Of a DNA stretch of 64,000 nucleotides, positions 42,370 to 52,164 are shown piece after piece. This DNA comes from Pseudoalteromonas sp. XI10 (GTDB lineage: Bacteria; Pseudomonadota; Gammaproteobacteria; Enterobacterales; Alteromonadaceae). A model generated the notes under the pieces. The model ran no database searches, was not told where the DNA came from, and saw only the letters and a list, made by a program, of their open reading frames with translations. Where the stretch lies: NCBI RefSeq assembly GCF_001469895.1, contig NZ_LOPY01000021.1, forward strand, positions 124,001-188,000, in the 5' to 3' direction. A program made the translations under genes and the position numbers. Each line of letters starts with the position of its first letter. Positions within the stretch are counted from its first letter, which is position 1.

Positions 42370-44189
42370 AATGCGTATGAGTCTGGATCTACCAATAAGA
42401 GTCTATGCCCAGGTTCTAGGGCGACATCTGGGCTCAATTTGTTCCAGCGCATTAACTGATCGATCAATACGCTATGCTGTGTGGCTATGCTAAAGAGTGT
42501 GTCGCCTTCATTGATGTCGTGATAAATGTTCGGATCGTTCAAATAAATGCGAGTACCGTTTTGTACACGATCCGATTCTTTTAAGCCATTCCACAGCAAA
42601 ATCTTCTGTAGTTTAACATTGTATCGCACCGAAATGCTAAAGAGGTTTTCACCATTTTCAATAATATGATACGGGATATTCAGCGCCGGTACATTTGCGT
42701 TCAGCATGGGTAAGTTAAGCGGCTCGTTTGTCACGCTAAAGTCAGTGCTATTGGCGGTTGACGCCGTTGTTTGACTGCCACTAAATACGTTTTCGTCTTT
42801 TTCAGCTTCGTAAAACACCACAGTGCTGGCATCATTTTTGGTATTTTGCGAGTTTGCTGGCGTTTGTTGTTGAACGCTTGGCGTTTGCGGTGCACCAAAT
42901 GACACTATGGTCACTTCATCATTACTTTGCGCTGGTGTTTGCGCGTCTGTTTGCTGCTTTGCAATAACTGGAGTTTGTTCAACTTTACGAGAGGAAACTG
43001 TTTGGAAACCTTCGTCAGTTTGCTTTGTGAGCGTCTCTGGCGTTGTATCGCTCGTTTGAGAAGAGGCGAGTGTCTCTGTTACGGGCTTTTCTTCGCTGTC
43101 TGAGTTTACCTCAGTAGGCACCTGCTTATTACTTTGCGCTACAGTTTGTGGCTCGGGTTGAGTTTTGTTTACAGTTGGCTGCTCAACTGGAGGAGTTTGT
43201 TCATTAGTTGTTGGAACATTTGTGGTCTTTACAAGGCTTTGCCCGGTAGCAGCCACTGACGCCTGTGCAACAACAGCTTGTTTAGCTGGCGCTTTTCTTT
43301 TCACGATGCGAATTTTTGGCTGATCTTTGCTAACCGTGCTGTTATCGCTTGAGATTTTCAGTTCTTCAAGCTGCGCTTGACGGTATTTTTCACGTAGAAT
43401 TTCAAATTCTGAGCGTTTAGTTTGCCCTGCTGTAATTGCTTTTGCTTCGCTCGAACCTGGGTAGGTTTGTAAAATTATACCTGCCGTTGTTTCGGCTTTT
43501 TCAATATGGCCCATCCGTTGCTGAATTAAGTAGCTGAGCATGAGTGCGCGGGGGGTTACGCGGCCTAACGATTCGTATCTTTCAATGATATCTTCAGCTT
43601 TGTGAAGATCGCTTTTTGCGTAATACAAACCAGCAAGACTAATCATTGATGATGGACGCTGTGAGCTGTGGTTTAGCGCAGATTTTAGATATTTTTCTGC
43701 GTTTTCAAAGTCATCAAATTCTATTGCACATAAGGCTAAGTTTTCGTAACTTTCAGCTACACGGATATAGCTAGGAACTGCAATCGCTTTAAGAAGCTCT
43801 TCTGCTGCGCGGTCATATTCGCCAATGCCACACAAAAAGACACCATAGTTATTTAAGGTGTTCGGATCATTAGGGGCGATTTTTAGTGCGCGTTGATAGG
43901 CTTTATCGGCTAGCTCAGGTTCATCAACCTGTTGATAGTAATAAGCTAAAGAATAGTGTACTTCAGGAAGGTCAGGAGCAAAATCTGCAGCGCGTTCTAG
44001 GTTATATTTTGCTTGCGAGTTGTTGCCTGTTTTTAAGTACTGTAACGCAAGGGCGATACGAGTACGGGCAGCACCGGTATTATTAACCTGTTTTTCAACA
44101 ACGGGTCTGTCGCTACCTTCGTAGCTGTTTTCTGTAACACACCCTGTTAATGCGAATGCACCAACAGTAATGGCAAGTATAGAACGCAT
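42366..44189 (-). CDS. pilF: Type IV pilus assembly TPR lipoprotein (PilF/PilW type) with C-terminal LysM domains
   Basis: 607 residues, more than twice the ~250 of ordinary PilF. The lipobox is LTGC at residues 14-17. TPR repeats occupy about 40-250 (YLKTGNNSQAKYNLERAADF and so on). A low-complexity Thr/Gln/Val/Pro-rich linker covers about 280-490. Two LysM repeats end the protein (YHIIENGENLFSISVRYNVK and YHDINEGDTLFSIATQHSVL). PilF pilots the PilQ secretin to the outer membrane; the added LysM pair would let it hold peptidoglycan as well. The gene order rlmN-pilF-rodZ is the standard one. Confidence 0.92.
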   Translation of the reverse strand: MRSILAITVGAFALTGCVTENSYEGSDRPVVEKQVNNTGAARTRIALALQYLKTGNNSQAKYNLERAADFAPDLPEVHYSLAYYYQQVDEPELADKAYQRALKIAPNDPNTLNNYGVFLCGIGEYDRAAEELLKAIAVPSYIRVAESYENLALCAIEFDDFENAEKYLKSALNHSSQRPSSMISLAGLYYAKSDLHKAEDIIERYESLGRVTPRALMLSYLIQQRMGHIEKAETTAGIILQTYPGSSEAKAITAGQTKRSEFEILREKYRQAQLEELKISSDNSTVSKDQPKIRIVKRKAPAKQAVVAQASVAATGQSLVKTTNVPTTNEQTPPVEQPTVNKTQPEPQTVAQSNKQVPTEVNSDSEEKPVTETLASSQTSDTTPETLTKQTDEGFQTVSSRKVEQTPVIAKQQTDAQTPAQSNDEVTIVSFGAPQTPSVQQQTPANSQNTKNDASTVVFYEAEKDENVFSGSQTTASTANSTDFSVTNEPLNLPMLNANVPALNIPYHIIENGENLFSISVRYNVKLQKILLWNGLKESDRVQNGTRIYLNDPNIYHDINEGDTLFSIATQHSVLIDQLMRWNKLSPDVALEPGHRLLLVDPDSYAL

Positions 44190-44303
44190 TACCTAATCTC
44201 TTCTTTGATTCCGTATGCCTATCTTACCGAAAAGCCTTTGTGTTGCATCTATTATTTTAAAAATAACGAGTTTGTCACAAAGGCTTATCTTTAAAAGTTA
44301 CGC

Positions 44304-45434
44304 TTATGCTTGGTGAACATTTACCGCAATAGCGTTATCTTCGCGCATTTTCTTTTTCGCTAAACGTTTAGTACGGTCTACAACATCACCCACTAATTGA
44401 CCACAAGCTGCGTCAATATCATCACCACGGGTACGGCGAACAATACAGGTAATTCCCGCTGCTTGTAATACTTTAGAGAAGCGGTCGATGCGGCTGTTGC
44501 TCGAACGGCCATATTCGTTGCCCGGGAATGGGTTAAACGGAATTAGGTTCACTTTTGAAGGTGTACCTTTAAGAGTTTTAACCAATTCGTGTGCTTGATC
44601 TGTGCTGTCGTTTACACCTTGTAGCATAACGTATTCGATAGTCACATCTTTGTTTGCTTTAGAGCCATCAATATAACGACGACACGCCGCTAAGAACTCT
44701 TCGATAGGGTACTTTTTATTAATTGGTACCAGTACATCACGTAGTTCATTGTTTGGCGCGTGAAGTGAAATAGCCAGCGCTACGTCAATTTTCTCTTTTA
44801 ATAAATCAAGAGCAGGTACCACACCAGAGGTACTTAATGTAACGCGACGCTTTGATAAACCAAAACCCCAGTCGTCCATCATAAGTTCCATTGCTGGTAC
44901 TACATTTTTAAGGTTTAGTAATGGCTCACCCATACCCATCATTACCACGTTAGTAACTGGTCGCTTAGTGCTATCGCCATCTAAACCAATGTCTTTTGCA
45001 ACACGCCATACCTGACCGATGATCTCAGATACTGATAAGTTACGGTTAAAGCCTTGTTGTGCTGTTGAGCAGAAAGTACATTCAAGGGCACAACCTACTT
45101 GTGATGAAACACATAAAGTTGCACGGTCTTTTTCTGGGATCCAAACAGCTTCTACTTCTTGGCCACCTTGTAGCATCAGGGCGTATTTGATGGTGCCATC
45201 ACTCGCCTGTTGTCTAACTGAGATTTCAGGAGCAACAATTTCACATTCAGCTTTTAGTTTCTCTTTTAGCTTTTTGTTGACGTTTGTCATGTCGTCAAAA
45301 TTGTCTACGCCAAAATGATAAATCCATTTCATCACCTGATCGCCACGGAATGGCTTTTCACCGAATGATACAAAAAGCTCACGCATTGCATCTCGGTTTA
45401 AATCTAATAAGTTAATCTTTTTTTCAGTGGTCAT
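44304..45434 (-). CDS. rlmN: Dual-specificity 23S rRNA/tRNA methyltransferase RlmN
   Basis: 376 residues. The radical-SAM motif [10 protein letters not shown] (CxxxCxxC) is intact, followed by [14 protein letters not shown] and the catalytic second Cys in DIDAACGQL. It methylates A2503 of 23S rRNA and A37 of some tRNAs at C2. It lies after ndk, with a terminator and a long inverted repeat in the 170-base gap, so rlmN likely has its own promoter. Confidence 0.97.
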   Translation of the reverse strand: MTTEKKINLLDLNRDAMRELFVSFGEKPFRGDQVMKWIYHFGVDNFDDMTNVNKKLKEKLKAECEIVAPEISVRQQASDGTIKYALMLQGGQEVEAVWIPEKDRATLCVSSQVGCALECTFCSTAQQGFNRNLSVSEIIGQVWRVAKDIGLDGDSTKRPVTNVVMMGMGEPLLNLKNVVPAMELMMDDWGFGLSKRRVTLSTSGVVPALDLLKEKIDVALAISLHAPNNELRDVLVPINKKYPIEEFLAACRRYIDGSKANKDVTIEYVMLQGVNDSTDQAHELVKTLKGTPSKVNLIPFNPFPGNEYGRSSNSRIDRFSKVLQAAGITCIVRRTRGDDIDAACGQLVGDVVDRTKRLAKKKMREDNAIAVNVHQA

Positions 45435-45500
45435 GAAACAACCTCAATCAGTGACGGTGGTAAGTAGTTTGGGTGCGCGATTGTACATTATTTAATCGAC

Positions 45501-45547
45501 TTAGTCATTAGCTAAACAGATTTACAATAGGCTTAGCTAATGACTAA
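45501..45547. repeat. 15-bp perfect inverted repeat upstream of rlmN
   Basis: TTAGTCATTAGCTAA (45501-45515) and its exact complement TTAGCTAATGACTAA (45533-45547) flank a 17-base loop. It begins where the ndk terminator ends and is 67 bases from the rlmN start. It may be a second terminator, an operator or a small mobile-element scar. Confidence 0.7.
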
Positions 45548-45570
45548 AAAAGGGCCCGAAAGCCCTTTTT
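45546..45570 (-). terminator. Rho-independent terminator of ndk
   Basis: Stem AAAAAGGGC / GCCCTTTTT with a 6-base loop. Read leftward it is followed by T6. It lies 35 bases past the ndk stop. Confidence 0.9.
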
Positions 45571-45604
45571 CTTCTGCATCACAGACTTAGCTGTGAACTC
45601 GAAA

Positions 45605-46036
45605 TTAACGAGTACGTGGGCAGATTTCTTCGTCAGCGAAGAAGTATGCGATTTCACGTGCAGCTGATTCAACAGCGTCAGAACCGTGAACAGCATTTTC
45701 GTCGATGCTGTCTGCGTAGTCAGCACGTAAAGTACCAGCTAGTGCTTCAGCAGGGTTAGTAGCACCCATGATTTCACGGTTTTTAAGTACTGCGTTCTCA
45801 CCTTCAAGAACAGTAACCATTACTGGACCAGATGTCATGAACTCAACTAAAGCACCGAAGAAAGGACGCTCGCTGTGCTCAGCGTAGAAACCTTCAGCTT
45901 TTTCTTTTGAAAGGTGAACCATTTTAGCTGCAACGATTTTAAGACCAGCAGTTTCGAAACGGTTGTAGATAGCACCGATGTGGTTTTTAGCAACTGCATC
46001 AGGTTTTACGATTGAAAAAGTACGCTCTAAAGCCAT
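45605..46036 (-). CDS. ndk: Nucleoside diphosphate kinase
   Basis: 143 residues, full length. The ATP-binding start [18 protein letters not shown] and the active-site loop [11 protein letters not shown] with the phosphorylated His are intact. It balances NTP and dNTP pools by phosphate exchange. RBS TTGGAGCAT lies directly upstream. It is the first gene of the conserved block but is separated from rlmN by a strong terminator. Confidence 0.97.
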   Translation of the reverse strand: MALERTFSIVKPDAVAKNHIGAIYNRFETAGLKIVAAKMVHLSKEKAEGFYAEHSERPFFGALVEFMTSGPVMVTVLEGENAVLKNREIMGATNPAEALAGTLRADYADSIDENAVHGSDAVESAAREIAYFFADEEICPRTR

Positions 46037-46277
46037 CTTTATGCTCCAATAATTTTAAATTTAAAAGGTTAAATATTAACGGGCGCGAATTATACGCGCT
46101 TTACGTGAAAATTCCTAATTTAATTAAATAGTCATTTGATGGCATTTTCATGAACCCTAACCATGTATAGCAACACGGGTATAAAGTGTGAGCGAATTTT
46201 AGCAGTTAAGTACTTGTTGTGGGCTATTTTATAGGCAATTATTAACTCAGGAAATGATAAAACTAATAAGGACAATT

Positions 46278-46868
46278 ATGAAAAAACTTTTACTGGTCAG
46301 TTTACTCGCAAGCTGTTTAGCGGGTTGTAATTCAGACTCAAATGATGAGCTAACATGCTCTCCTTTCCCCATGGCAATCGATATTGATAAATATGTTGTC
46401 ACCCCAGGGCAAAACGAGGCTAACACAGCACTCGCTTATGATGCCTATATCATAAAATTAGGCGGTGCTGGCAAAGGTGTTTATAGTGAAGGAGATGAGC
46501 CTGACCCTAATAAAGAATATGCAGACTGTCCTATCCCAGCAGTGGTATTAGGGAGCGCGAATACCATTACAGTTATTAATATTTACTCAAGCGCTGATTA
46601 CAACAGTGAGCTCACAGCTGGTACGAGTTTAAATAGCCTGTTTGATATCAAAGAAATGTATAATAGTGATTTTGATTATTACAGTGATGGCAACTATGCC
46701 AGTGTTGAAGACTTCGCAAGCGTATTCCCCACGACTGCACCTATATTTATTGAACTAAAGCCTAACCAAGCACCTGAAGTTGAAAGTAGTCATATTTTTT
46801 ATATCGATATTAGTTTTGCAAACGGCAAAACCTTTGCGCTTGAAACTGAAGAAGTGCAGCTGTTTTAA
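46278..46868 (+). CDS. Hypothetical lipoprotein, 196 aa
   Basis: The signal peptide MKKLLLVSLLASCLAGC ends in the lipobox LAGC, so Cys17 is lipidated. The mature part is acidic with two cysteines (LTCSPF, ADCPIP), Tyr- and Asp-rich. No family was recognised. The frame is open eight codons further upstream, but AAGGAC precedes the ATG at 46278 and the signal peptide starts there. It is a single-gene unit between ndk and the protease cluster. Confidence 0.65.
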   Translation: MKKLLLVSLLASCLAGCNSDSNDELTCSPFPMAIDIDKYVVTPGQNEANTALAYDAYIIKLGGAGKGVYSEGDEPDPNKEYADCPIPAVVLGSANTITVINIYSSADYNSELTAGTSLNSLFDIKEMYNSDFDYYSDGNYASVEDFASVFPTTAPIFIELKPNQAPEVESSHIFYIDISFANGKTFALETEEVQLF

Positions 46869-46887
46869 ATTGCTATTAATCAGCTAT

Positions 46888-46912
46888 TGTCAGCGGGGCT
46901 TCTCTGCTGACA
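46888..46912 (+). terminator. Hairpin after the lipoprotein gene
   Basis: TGTCAGC / GCTGACA stem of 7 bp with an 11-base loop. There is no clear T-run. The rest of 46913-47313 is AT-rich leader sequence for the next operon; no gene or further repeat was seen in it. Confidence 0.4.
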
Positions 46913-47313
46913 TACCCAATCTCTACTCGCTTAGAACGTACTCACTTAGCTAAGCTAATTGGTATTAATTTACCATTCCCATAATGCACCTAAAAATTGT
47001 AAAAAACAATCTGAATTGTTAACCTTTCGTTCACTTTTGCGCGGGTAAGCTAATTGTTGATGATAAAATGGGCTTTCATTAAGTGGTTGAAAGTAAATAG
47101 TATGTTGTTTTTATTTGGCTCTTTAACCTATCTTTTTAGAGAAAAATATCAACAATAAAATTGTAACTGAGATGTTAAATTTAAGTGTACAAAACGCTAC
47201 ATGGTTTTTCGTGAATTCCTGAACTTATTCAATCATAAAATATTAGTGAATTGATTTTTTCTAAACAAAAAATCTCACTTTCATTTTAATTTGAATAATC
47301 AAAGGAGAGAACA

Positions 47314-47925
47314 ATGAAACTACGCAGTGCACTTTCTAAGTTGTCATGCGCGTCAGCTTTTGCACTTGGCACAATGCTGACTTTGAGCCCCGCAGCCAAT
47401 GCAATGAAACTAAAGCAACAAAACTTACAAGAGATGGCCGTTGAGTCACAGAGCATTATTGCCGGTCAGGTGGTAAGCGTAACAGATGGTTTTGATAACA
47501 ATCGTCCCTATACCGAAGTGACTATTCAGGTTTCGTCAGATGCTAAAGGCAAATTAAAAGAGGATTCAAATTACACTTTTCGTCAGTTTGGCTTGACCAA
47601 GCCCCGCTCTATGGGCAATGGCAAAGTGTATTTAGGTGCAACGCCTGAAGGCTTTTCTAAATGGCGTGAAGGCGAACAAGTGATTGCCTTTATGTATAAG
47701 CCAGCATCAATCACAGGGTTTCAAACGACCGTTGGTTTAGCTCAAGGTAAATTTGTAGTGCGCAATGGCAAAGTAGAAAACATTTTTGCTAACAAAGGCG
47801 TTTTTGAAGGGTTAGATACCAGCAGCTTATCAGCAGAGCAACAAAATCTCTTAACCACACCAGGTGCAGTCGATGTGAGAGTTTTTATGGATTTAGTAGG
47901 TGAACTGTCTGGAGTACAACAATAA
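47314..47925 (+). CDS. Exported protein partner of the metalloprotease, 203 aa
   Basis: A signal peptide (ALSKLSCASAFALGTMLTLS, cut near ANA) leads to a beta-rich domain: ESQSIIAGQVVSVTDGFDNN, then RPYTEVTIQVSSDAKGKL and VGLAQGKFVVRNG. This pattern (a barrel domain that begins with a secreted-protein 'G.V.S' strand) is common beside bacterial matrixin-like proteases, but its job is not established. It ends one base into the start of the 873-residue metalloprotease, so the two are translationally coupled. GGAG lies at the RBS. Confidence 0.65.
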   Translation: MKLRSALSKLSCASAFALGTMLTLSPAANAMKLKQQNLQEMAVESQSIIAGQVVSVTDGFDNNRPYTEVTIQVSSDAKGKLKEDSNYTFRQFGLTKPRSMGNGKVYLGATPEGFSKWREGEQVIAFMYKPASITGFQTTVGLAQGKFVVRNGKVENIFANKGVFEGLDTSSLSAEQQNLLTTPGAVDVRVFMDLVGELSGVQQ

Positions 47926-50546
47926 TGAAATTTTCTAAAATCGCAGCAGCATTAACCCTTGCAACTATTTCAACAGGTGCGTTAGCCGGTGGCCCACTTT
48001 ATATTCATGAACCGACAATGCAACCATACAAATGGGACACCTCAAAAGGCAGTATTCCAGTGTGGACAGATGGCGGCCAACTTATCAAAGATAAAGACGG
48101 TAACGATGTTGAAACCTTTACTGTACTTGAAAAAGGCACTGTATTTAACGTTGATGTTACCTTAGCTGATGGCACAGTGATCCCTGCATACACTGAACTT
48201 GACCGAGATTATACATTTTTAACTATTGAGCAAGCCAACAAAGTAACGGCGAATGCTGTGAAAGAGTGGTCTGAAGTAGAAACGTCGACCTTCGAGATGT
48301 CAGTGCAGGGTACGATTTTTGAGAAAACAGGCATTGCGGATGTGACTGCAGAAAATGTTGATCAAATTTATGGTGTTGAGAACGGTTATGGCTTTTGGGT
48401 CAATTACGACACTGATGGTGGCATTTTAGAAAACTATTTTGGTGTGCCTCGCAACTCGGTATTGGGTATTGCTTTCCCTGAATGGGCTGATGAAGAAACC
48501 GGTGAGATTATTGAAGCGACAGCTTTAATGAACGGCTGGTATGTTGATATTAATGATACCGATGGCACGCAAGTTGGTGGGGTATTCACCCATGAGTTTG
48601 GCCATGCGATCAATATGTCTCACTCGCAAGCAAATGGCCATTTAGTGTATATGTCGGCTAGCTACAGCCCACAATACGACGGTGTACCGGGCTGTGCTGG
48701 GGTTACAGAGTTTACTAGTTCAAGTATGCTTGACTTTTCTGCCATTGAAACAATGTTCCCGTTTATTAATGTTCGTTCAACAGCAGGCTCTAATCAGCAT
48801 ACGATTAATGTAAAAGACGATATTGTTAATATTTCTGACCTCTATCCTACCGAGGAATACAAAGCAAAGTTCGGTAGTATTCAAGGAAAGCTTTTTACAA
48901 AAGAAGGCGTTGAGTATTCTGGTATTAATTTAATAGCACGAAATCTTGATAACCCCTATGAAGATGTGATCAGTCAACAGTCAGGTAACATGACACAAGG
49001 CCGTATCGGCCCAGATGGCTCATTTACCATTAATGGTTTAACACCAGGTGCACGTTATGCTCTTTATACCCAAGAGATTAATGCAGGTGGCTACCCAACT
49101 CAGCAAACGAATATTCTTTCTGAAGCTGAATATTGGAATGACAACGAAAGTGCGAACCCGGGAATAGATAATGCCTGTGCGATGACAGAGATAGTTGTTT
49201 CAGCGGGTGAAACTAAACAGGTTGAGATGTTCTTCAACGGTTATCAAGACGGTATTCAATATACGCCACTGATTTCAGCGTTTGTAATGGATCACGCTAA
49301 AAATGGTAAAAAGGCACTTGGAACAACCTCTTCGGGTATTCCTTTCTTATACGACAGTGCGACTAATTCGTTTGATACTTTAGTAAGCCCTGATGGCTAC
49401 GCTTTATTAAGCTCTACAAGCACAGCAATGAACAAAACAGCCACTAAAGCTGCCATTACCGCACACTTTAATGATAATGGCGTGATGCAAGGCGGCGTCT
49501 GGGATATAAACTCAGGCAAAGTATCAATGCTTGAAGATTTAACGGGGAATAGTTGCTCGCTTTCAAGTCAGCAGGGGCAAAGCTCACATAGCATCTGGGA
49601 TATGGATGATGATGGTAAGATGATTGTTGGTACAACACGCTTCCCATACGATGGTTCAAATCGCTGTGCTGATGGCGAAGCTGCGCGTTCAGTTGGTATG
49701 CCTACTGTTTGGGATGCAAACACGGGTAAAGCAAGCGTTTTACCTGGCACACAAATGGTTGACCGTTCTTATGGTAGCGGTAAAGAAATCGCTATTATGA
49801 ATGGCGATGAGCAAATTCGTCGTACGGCATGGGCGCGAGCAGATCGTATCTCTGGTAATGGCGAAACCATTACAGGTTCAACGAATGGCTTTACGCAAAT
49901 TGCTTGGGTGAATGGCGAGCTTGTTGATACCTACACGGAGTTTGGTGCAATCGACAATTCAGTTATCTCTGAAAATGGTCGTTATGTCGCCTTTGGCGCC
50001 ATCGAAAATCGTCGCCCTGCTGGCGTAAAAGTATGGGATACAGTAACCAATACAACTCAAAAAATTGGTAGCTTACGTTGGTGTGACAACATTCCTGCGA
50101 TAAGTTTCTGGACCAACTATTGCGACCTAGGCTACAGCCATGAAGAATTAGTTGAACTAGGATTTGGCTTACCTTCAGTGATGGTTCTTGATGCAAATGA
50201 GGACTTATCGATGATCACCGGACGTGCTGGTAGCCCTCTATCTGGCGGTTTTGTTGGCGCTATTTATTTAAAAAGTATTGGCTGGATGTCATCAGAAGAG
50301 TTCTTTGCTAAGCAAGGTGTTACTGAAGCTAAAGGCTTACTTACTGATAATATGTTTGGTCTAAGTGCTGATGGCTCTGAGATCATGGCAGGCATTGCTG
50401 GTGCAGTGTTATCAATTGAAATCGATGCGAATAAGGCATTTGTATGTGATAACGGCCGCGACCGTGAACTTAGCTTCCCTAAGCAAGTGGTTGATGCGGT
50501 GTCAGCAGGTGCTGAATTTGGCCGCTGTGCGCATATTAATGACTAA
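47925..50546 (+). CDS. Exported metzincin-like zinc metalloprotease, 873 aa
   Basis: A signal peptide (SKIAAALTLATISTGALA) leads to the catalytic region. The motif HEFGHAINMSH begins at residue 223 and has metzincin spacing HExxHxxxxxH, though the usual Gly is Asn. A region of about 310-450 resembles a carboxypeptidase-type regulatory beta-sandwich (GSIQGKLFTKEGVEYSGINL). The last 400 residues repeat VWDANTGKASVLPGT-like blades, suggesting a beta-propeller. Disulfide cysteines are spread along the chain. It is likely secreted and acts on protein substrates; it is coupled to the 203-residue partner. Confidence 0.78.
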   Translation: MKFSKIAAALTLATISTGALAGGPLYIHEPTMQPYKWDTSKGSIPVWTDGGQLIKDKDGNDVETFTVLEKGTVFNVDVTLADGTVIPAYTELDRDYTFLTIEQANKVTANAVKEWSEVETSTFEMSVQGTIFEKTGIADVTAENVDQIYGVENGYGFWVNYDTDGGILENYFGVPRNSVLGIAFPEWADEETGEIIEATALMNGWYVDINDTDGTQVGGVFTHEFGHAINMSHSQANGHLVYMSASYSPQYDGVPGCAGVTEFTSSSMLDFSAIETMFPFINVRSTAGSNQHTINVKDDIVNISDLYPTEEYKAKFGSIQGKLFTKEGVEYSGINLIARNLDNPYEDVISQQSGNMTQGRIGPDGSFTINGLTPGARYALYTQEINAGGYPTQQTNILSEAEYWNDNESANPGIDNACAMTEIVVSAGETKQVEMFFNGYQDGIQYTPLISAFVMDHAKNGKKALGTTSSGIPFLYDSATNSFDTLVSPDGYALLSSTSTAMNKTATKAAITAHFNDNGVMQGGVWDINSGKVSMLEDLTGNSCSLSSQQGQSSHSIWDMDDDGKMIVGTTRFPYDGSNRCADGEAARSVGMPTVWDANTGKASVLPGTQMVDRSYGSGKEIAIMNGDEQIRRTAWARADRISGNGETITGSTNGFTQIAWVNGELVDTYTEFGAIDNSVISENGRYVAFGAIENRRPAGVKVWDTVTNTTQKIGSLRWCDNIPAISFWTNYCDLGYSHEELVELGFGLPSVMVLDANEDLSMITGRAGSPLSGGFVGAIYLKSIGWMSSEEFFAKQGVTEAKGLLTDNMFGLSADGSEIMAGIAGAVLSIEIDANKAFVCDNGRDRELSFPKQVVDAVSAGAEFGRCAHIND

Positions 50547-50567
50547 TACTATGTTGTGTTAAGCGCT

Positions 50568-50600
50568 TAAAGGTCCGGCTCGTTGGCTGGACCTTTATTT
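50568..50600 (+). terminator. Rho-independent terminator
   Basis: 9-bp stem TAAAGGTCC / GGACCTTTA with a 12-base loop, then TTT. It closes the metalloprotease gene. Confidence 0.8.
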
Positions 50601-50627
50601 CAATATCTTTGTAACAAAGGCCTGCTA

Positions 50628-51116
50628 ATGTATAAAAGTTCATTAATAACAATAATATGGTTATGTCTTCTAAGCTTTATTCCTGATCAAGTTAGTGCGC
50701 AAACCCATCAAGCTGCAAGCTCAAGCAACAAAGGGTTTAATGTTCCTGAAGAGCTGTTGACCACATGGGAGCTAGATGAAGCGGCTTCAATGGAATACGC
50801 AAAAAAGTCTGCGCACTGGAATGAACATATCGCTAATTTGATGCCGAAACTAATCGCAACAAATAAACAAATTAAATACCGCTTTAATCAGGATGAAATG
50901 GTCACTATTCAAGCTGCAAAAGAGCACCAGCTTGCCATTAGTTTGCTTAAGCAAACACTGACGTCATATAAATTCAAATTTGAATTCGACGATAAGCCAA
51001 AGCAATTGCAAGTGATAAAAGCCGCAGGTGGGCGGATCAATATACAGGCCGATGGCCTACTTGGTTATCAGTTCTTATTGTGGAAAAAACGCCGAGAACG
51101 CTTAACTGGCGTATAA
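50628..51116 (+). CDS. Hypothetical exported protein, 162 aa
   Basis: The start at 50628 follows AAAGG with seven-base spacing; the longer frame from 50583 runs through the terminator and is not used. The signal peptide is KSSLITIIWLCLLSFIPDQV (cut near SAQ). The mature part is a charged helical protein (WELDEAASMEYAKKSAHWNE, KEHQLAISLLKQTLTSYKF). No family was recognised. It lies between two protease units and could belong with either. Confidence 0.55.
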   Translation: MYKSSLITIIWLCLLSFIPDQVSAQTHQAASSSNKGFNVPEELLTTWELDEAASMEYAKKSAHWNEHIANLMPKLIATNKQIKYRFNQDEMVTIQAAKEHQLAISLLKQTLTSYKFKFEFDDKPKQLQVIKAAGGRINIQADGLLGYQFLLWKKRRERLTGV

Positions 51117-51124
51117 AAAATATC

Positions 51125-51151
51125 AATGTTAAGGGCTTTGCTGTTAACATT
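51125..51151. terminator. Hairpin after the exported protein gene
   Basis: AATGTTAA / TTAACATT stem with an 11-base loop directly past the 162-residue gene's stop. It is AT-rich, without a T-run. Confidence 0.4.
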
Positions 51152-51197
51152 AGCAAATCCAAACCAATTACCCTGGATAGTTAATTGAGTTTGATCT

Positions 51198-51235
51198 AAA
51201 AAGGTGGCCATAGGATTGGTCACCTTTTTCTTTTC
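51198..51235 (+). terminator. Rho-independent terminator
   Basis: Stem AAAAAGGTG / CACCTTTTT with a 14-base loop (inner GCC/GGT), followed by CTTTTC. The remainder of 51236-51570 is AT-rich promoter-leader sequence; no gene was seen. Confidence 0.85.
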
Positions 51236-51570
51236 TCTATAAGTCCTTACTCAGTCTAAATTTTATAGTATTAAAGTGCTGGTTTGTGTCTGTGTTTTTA
51301 ATAGTTAAGTGCTTGATTACATTTTGGTACAGATTGATACACTTTTATTTTATGTAAAAGAATTTTTAACAAGTTGTTAATTAAGGTTTTTTTTACCGTC
51401 AATTTAATGCTTTTTCTTGCCATAGTTTTTACCCTTTTTAGTGTGTTGAATTCTCATTTTACTTCCACTATTACTTGTTTTGTCACTCATAACTAATTGT
51501 ATAAATTAAATATATTTTATTATTGAGTGGTTTTAGCTGTTTTTAATAAAACAAACAACAAGGAATTAAT

Positions 51571-52152
51571 ATGAAAAAAGCGCAGTTAGGTTTGTTAATC
51601 ACATCATTCGCTATTATGGGCGGATGTGCAAAGTTAGACGCTCAAGTTAACGCTGGCGGCACTCTTAATTCAAAGGGTGGGGCTGGAAAAGCTGTGTTTA
51701 CAGCACATGCAGCTCGTTGTGATGGAGAAGTAAGCGGAAAAGTAAATTACAAAGATGTAACTGCATTAGATTGGCAACAATCTGGAGGAGTATCATTTAA
51801 CGCACAGGTTTATGGTGCAGGCTTATGTAGTGAAGATCCTGTATCACCTGATGGGGCTGAGTCTGGTGATGAGCGATTATTTTGCAAACAAGATATTTGC
51901 ACTGAGGGGATGTATCAAGTTGAGTTTAATTATAACTCAACCAATCCTAGCCTGCCTGGAGAGGGGGTTGGCTTTGCATGCATGATGGATATTTCTGAAG
52001 GTATTAAATCTGGATTTGGTGCAAATGGGTTATTGAATGTGATGTTACTCGAGTCTGGTCCATACCAAGGCTATAACAATGCCGGAACAATAAGTGGCAA
52101 TGTACAAGTGAAAGATTGCCCAAGTAGCAAAAATGACGACAACGCAGAGTAG
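51571..52152 (+). CDS. Lipoprotein, 193 aa, upstream of the S8 protease
   Basis: A lipobox is present (IMGGC; Cys19 lipidated). The mature part is cysteine-rich (ARCDGE, GLCSED, LFCKQDICTEG, GFACMMD, KDCPSS), suggesting several disulfides. Glycine-rich strands dominate (GGTLNSKGGAGKAVFTAHAA). It is not recognised. It ends 12 bases before the subtilase gene and shares its message. An inhibitor, chaperone or surface partner of the protease is possible but unproven. Confidence 0.65.
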   Translation: MKKAQLGLLITSFAIMGGCAKLDAQVNAGGTLNSKGGAGKAVFTAHAARCDGEVSGKVNYKDVTALDWQQSGGVSFNAQVYGAGLCSEDPVSPDGAESGDERLFCKQDICTEGMYQVEFNYNSTNPSLPGEGVGFACMMDISEGIKSGFGANGLLNVMLLESGPYQGYNNAGTISGNVQVKDCPSSKNDDNAE

Positions 52153-52164
52153 AGAAGGAGTTTA

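Noticed and set aside
50583-50627. Upstream extension of the 162-residue exported protein
   Set aside because: It would begin inside the metalloprotease terminator hairpin, and the signal peptide starts at 50628 with its own RBS.
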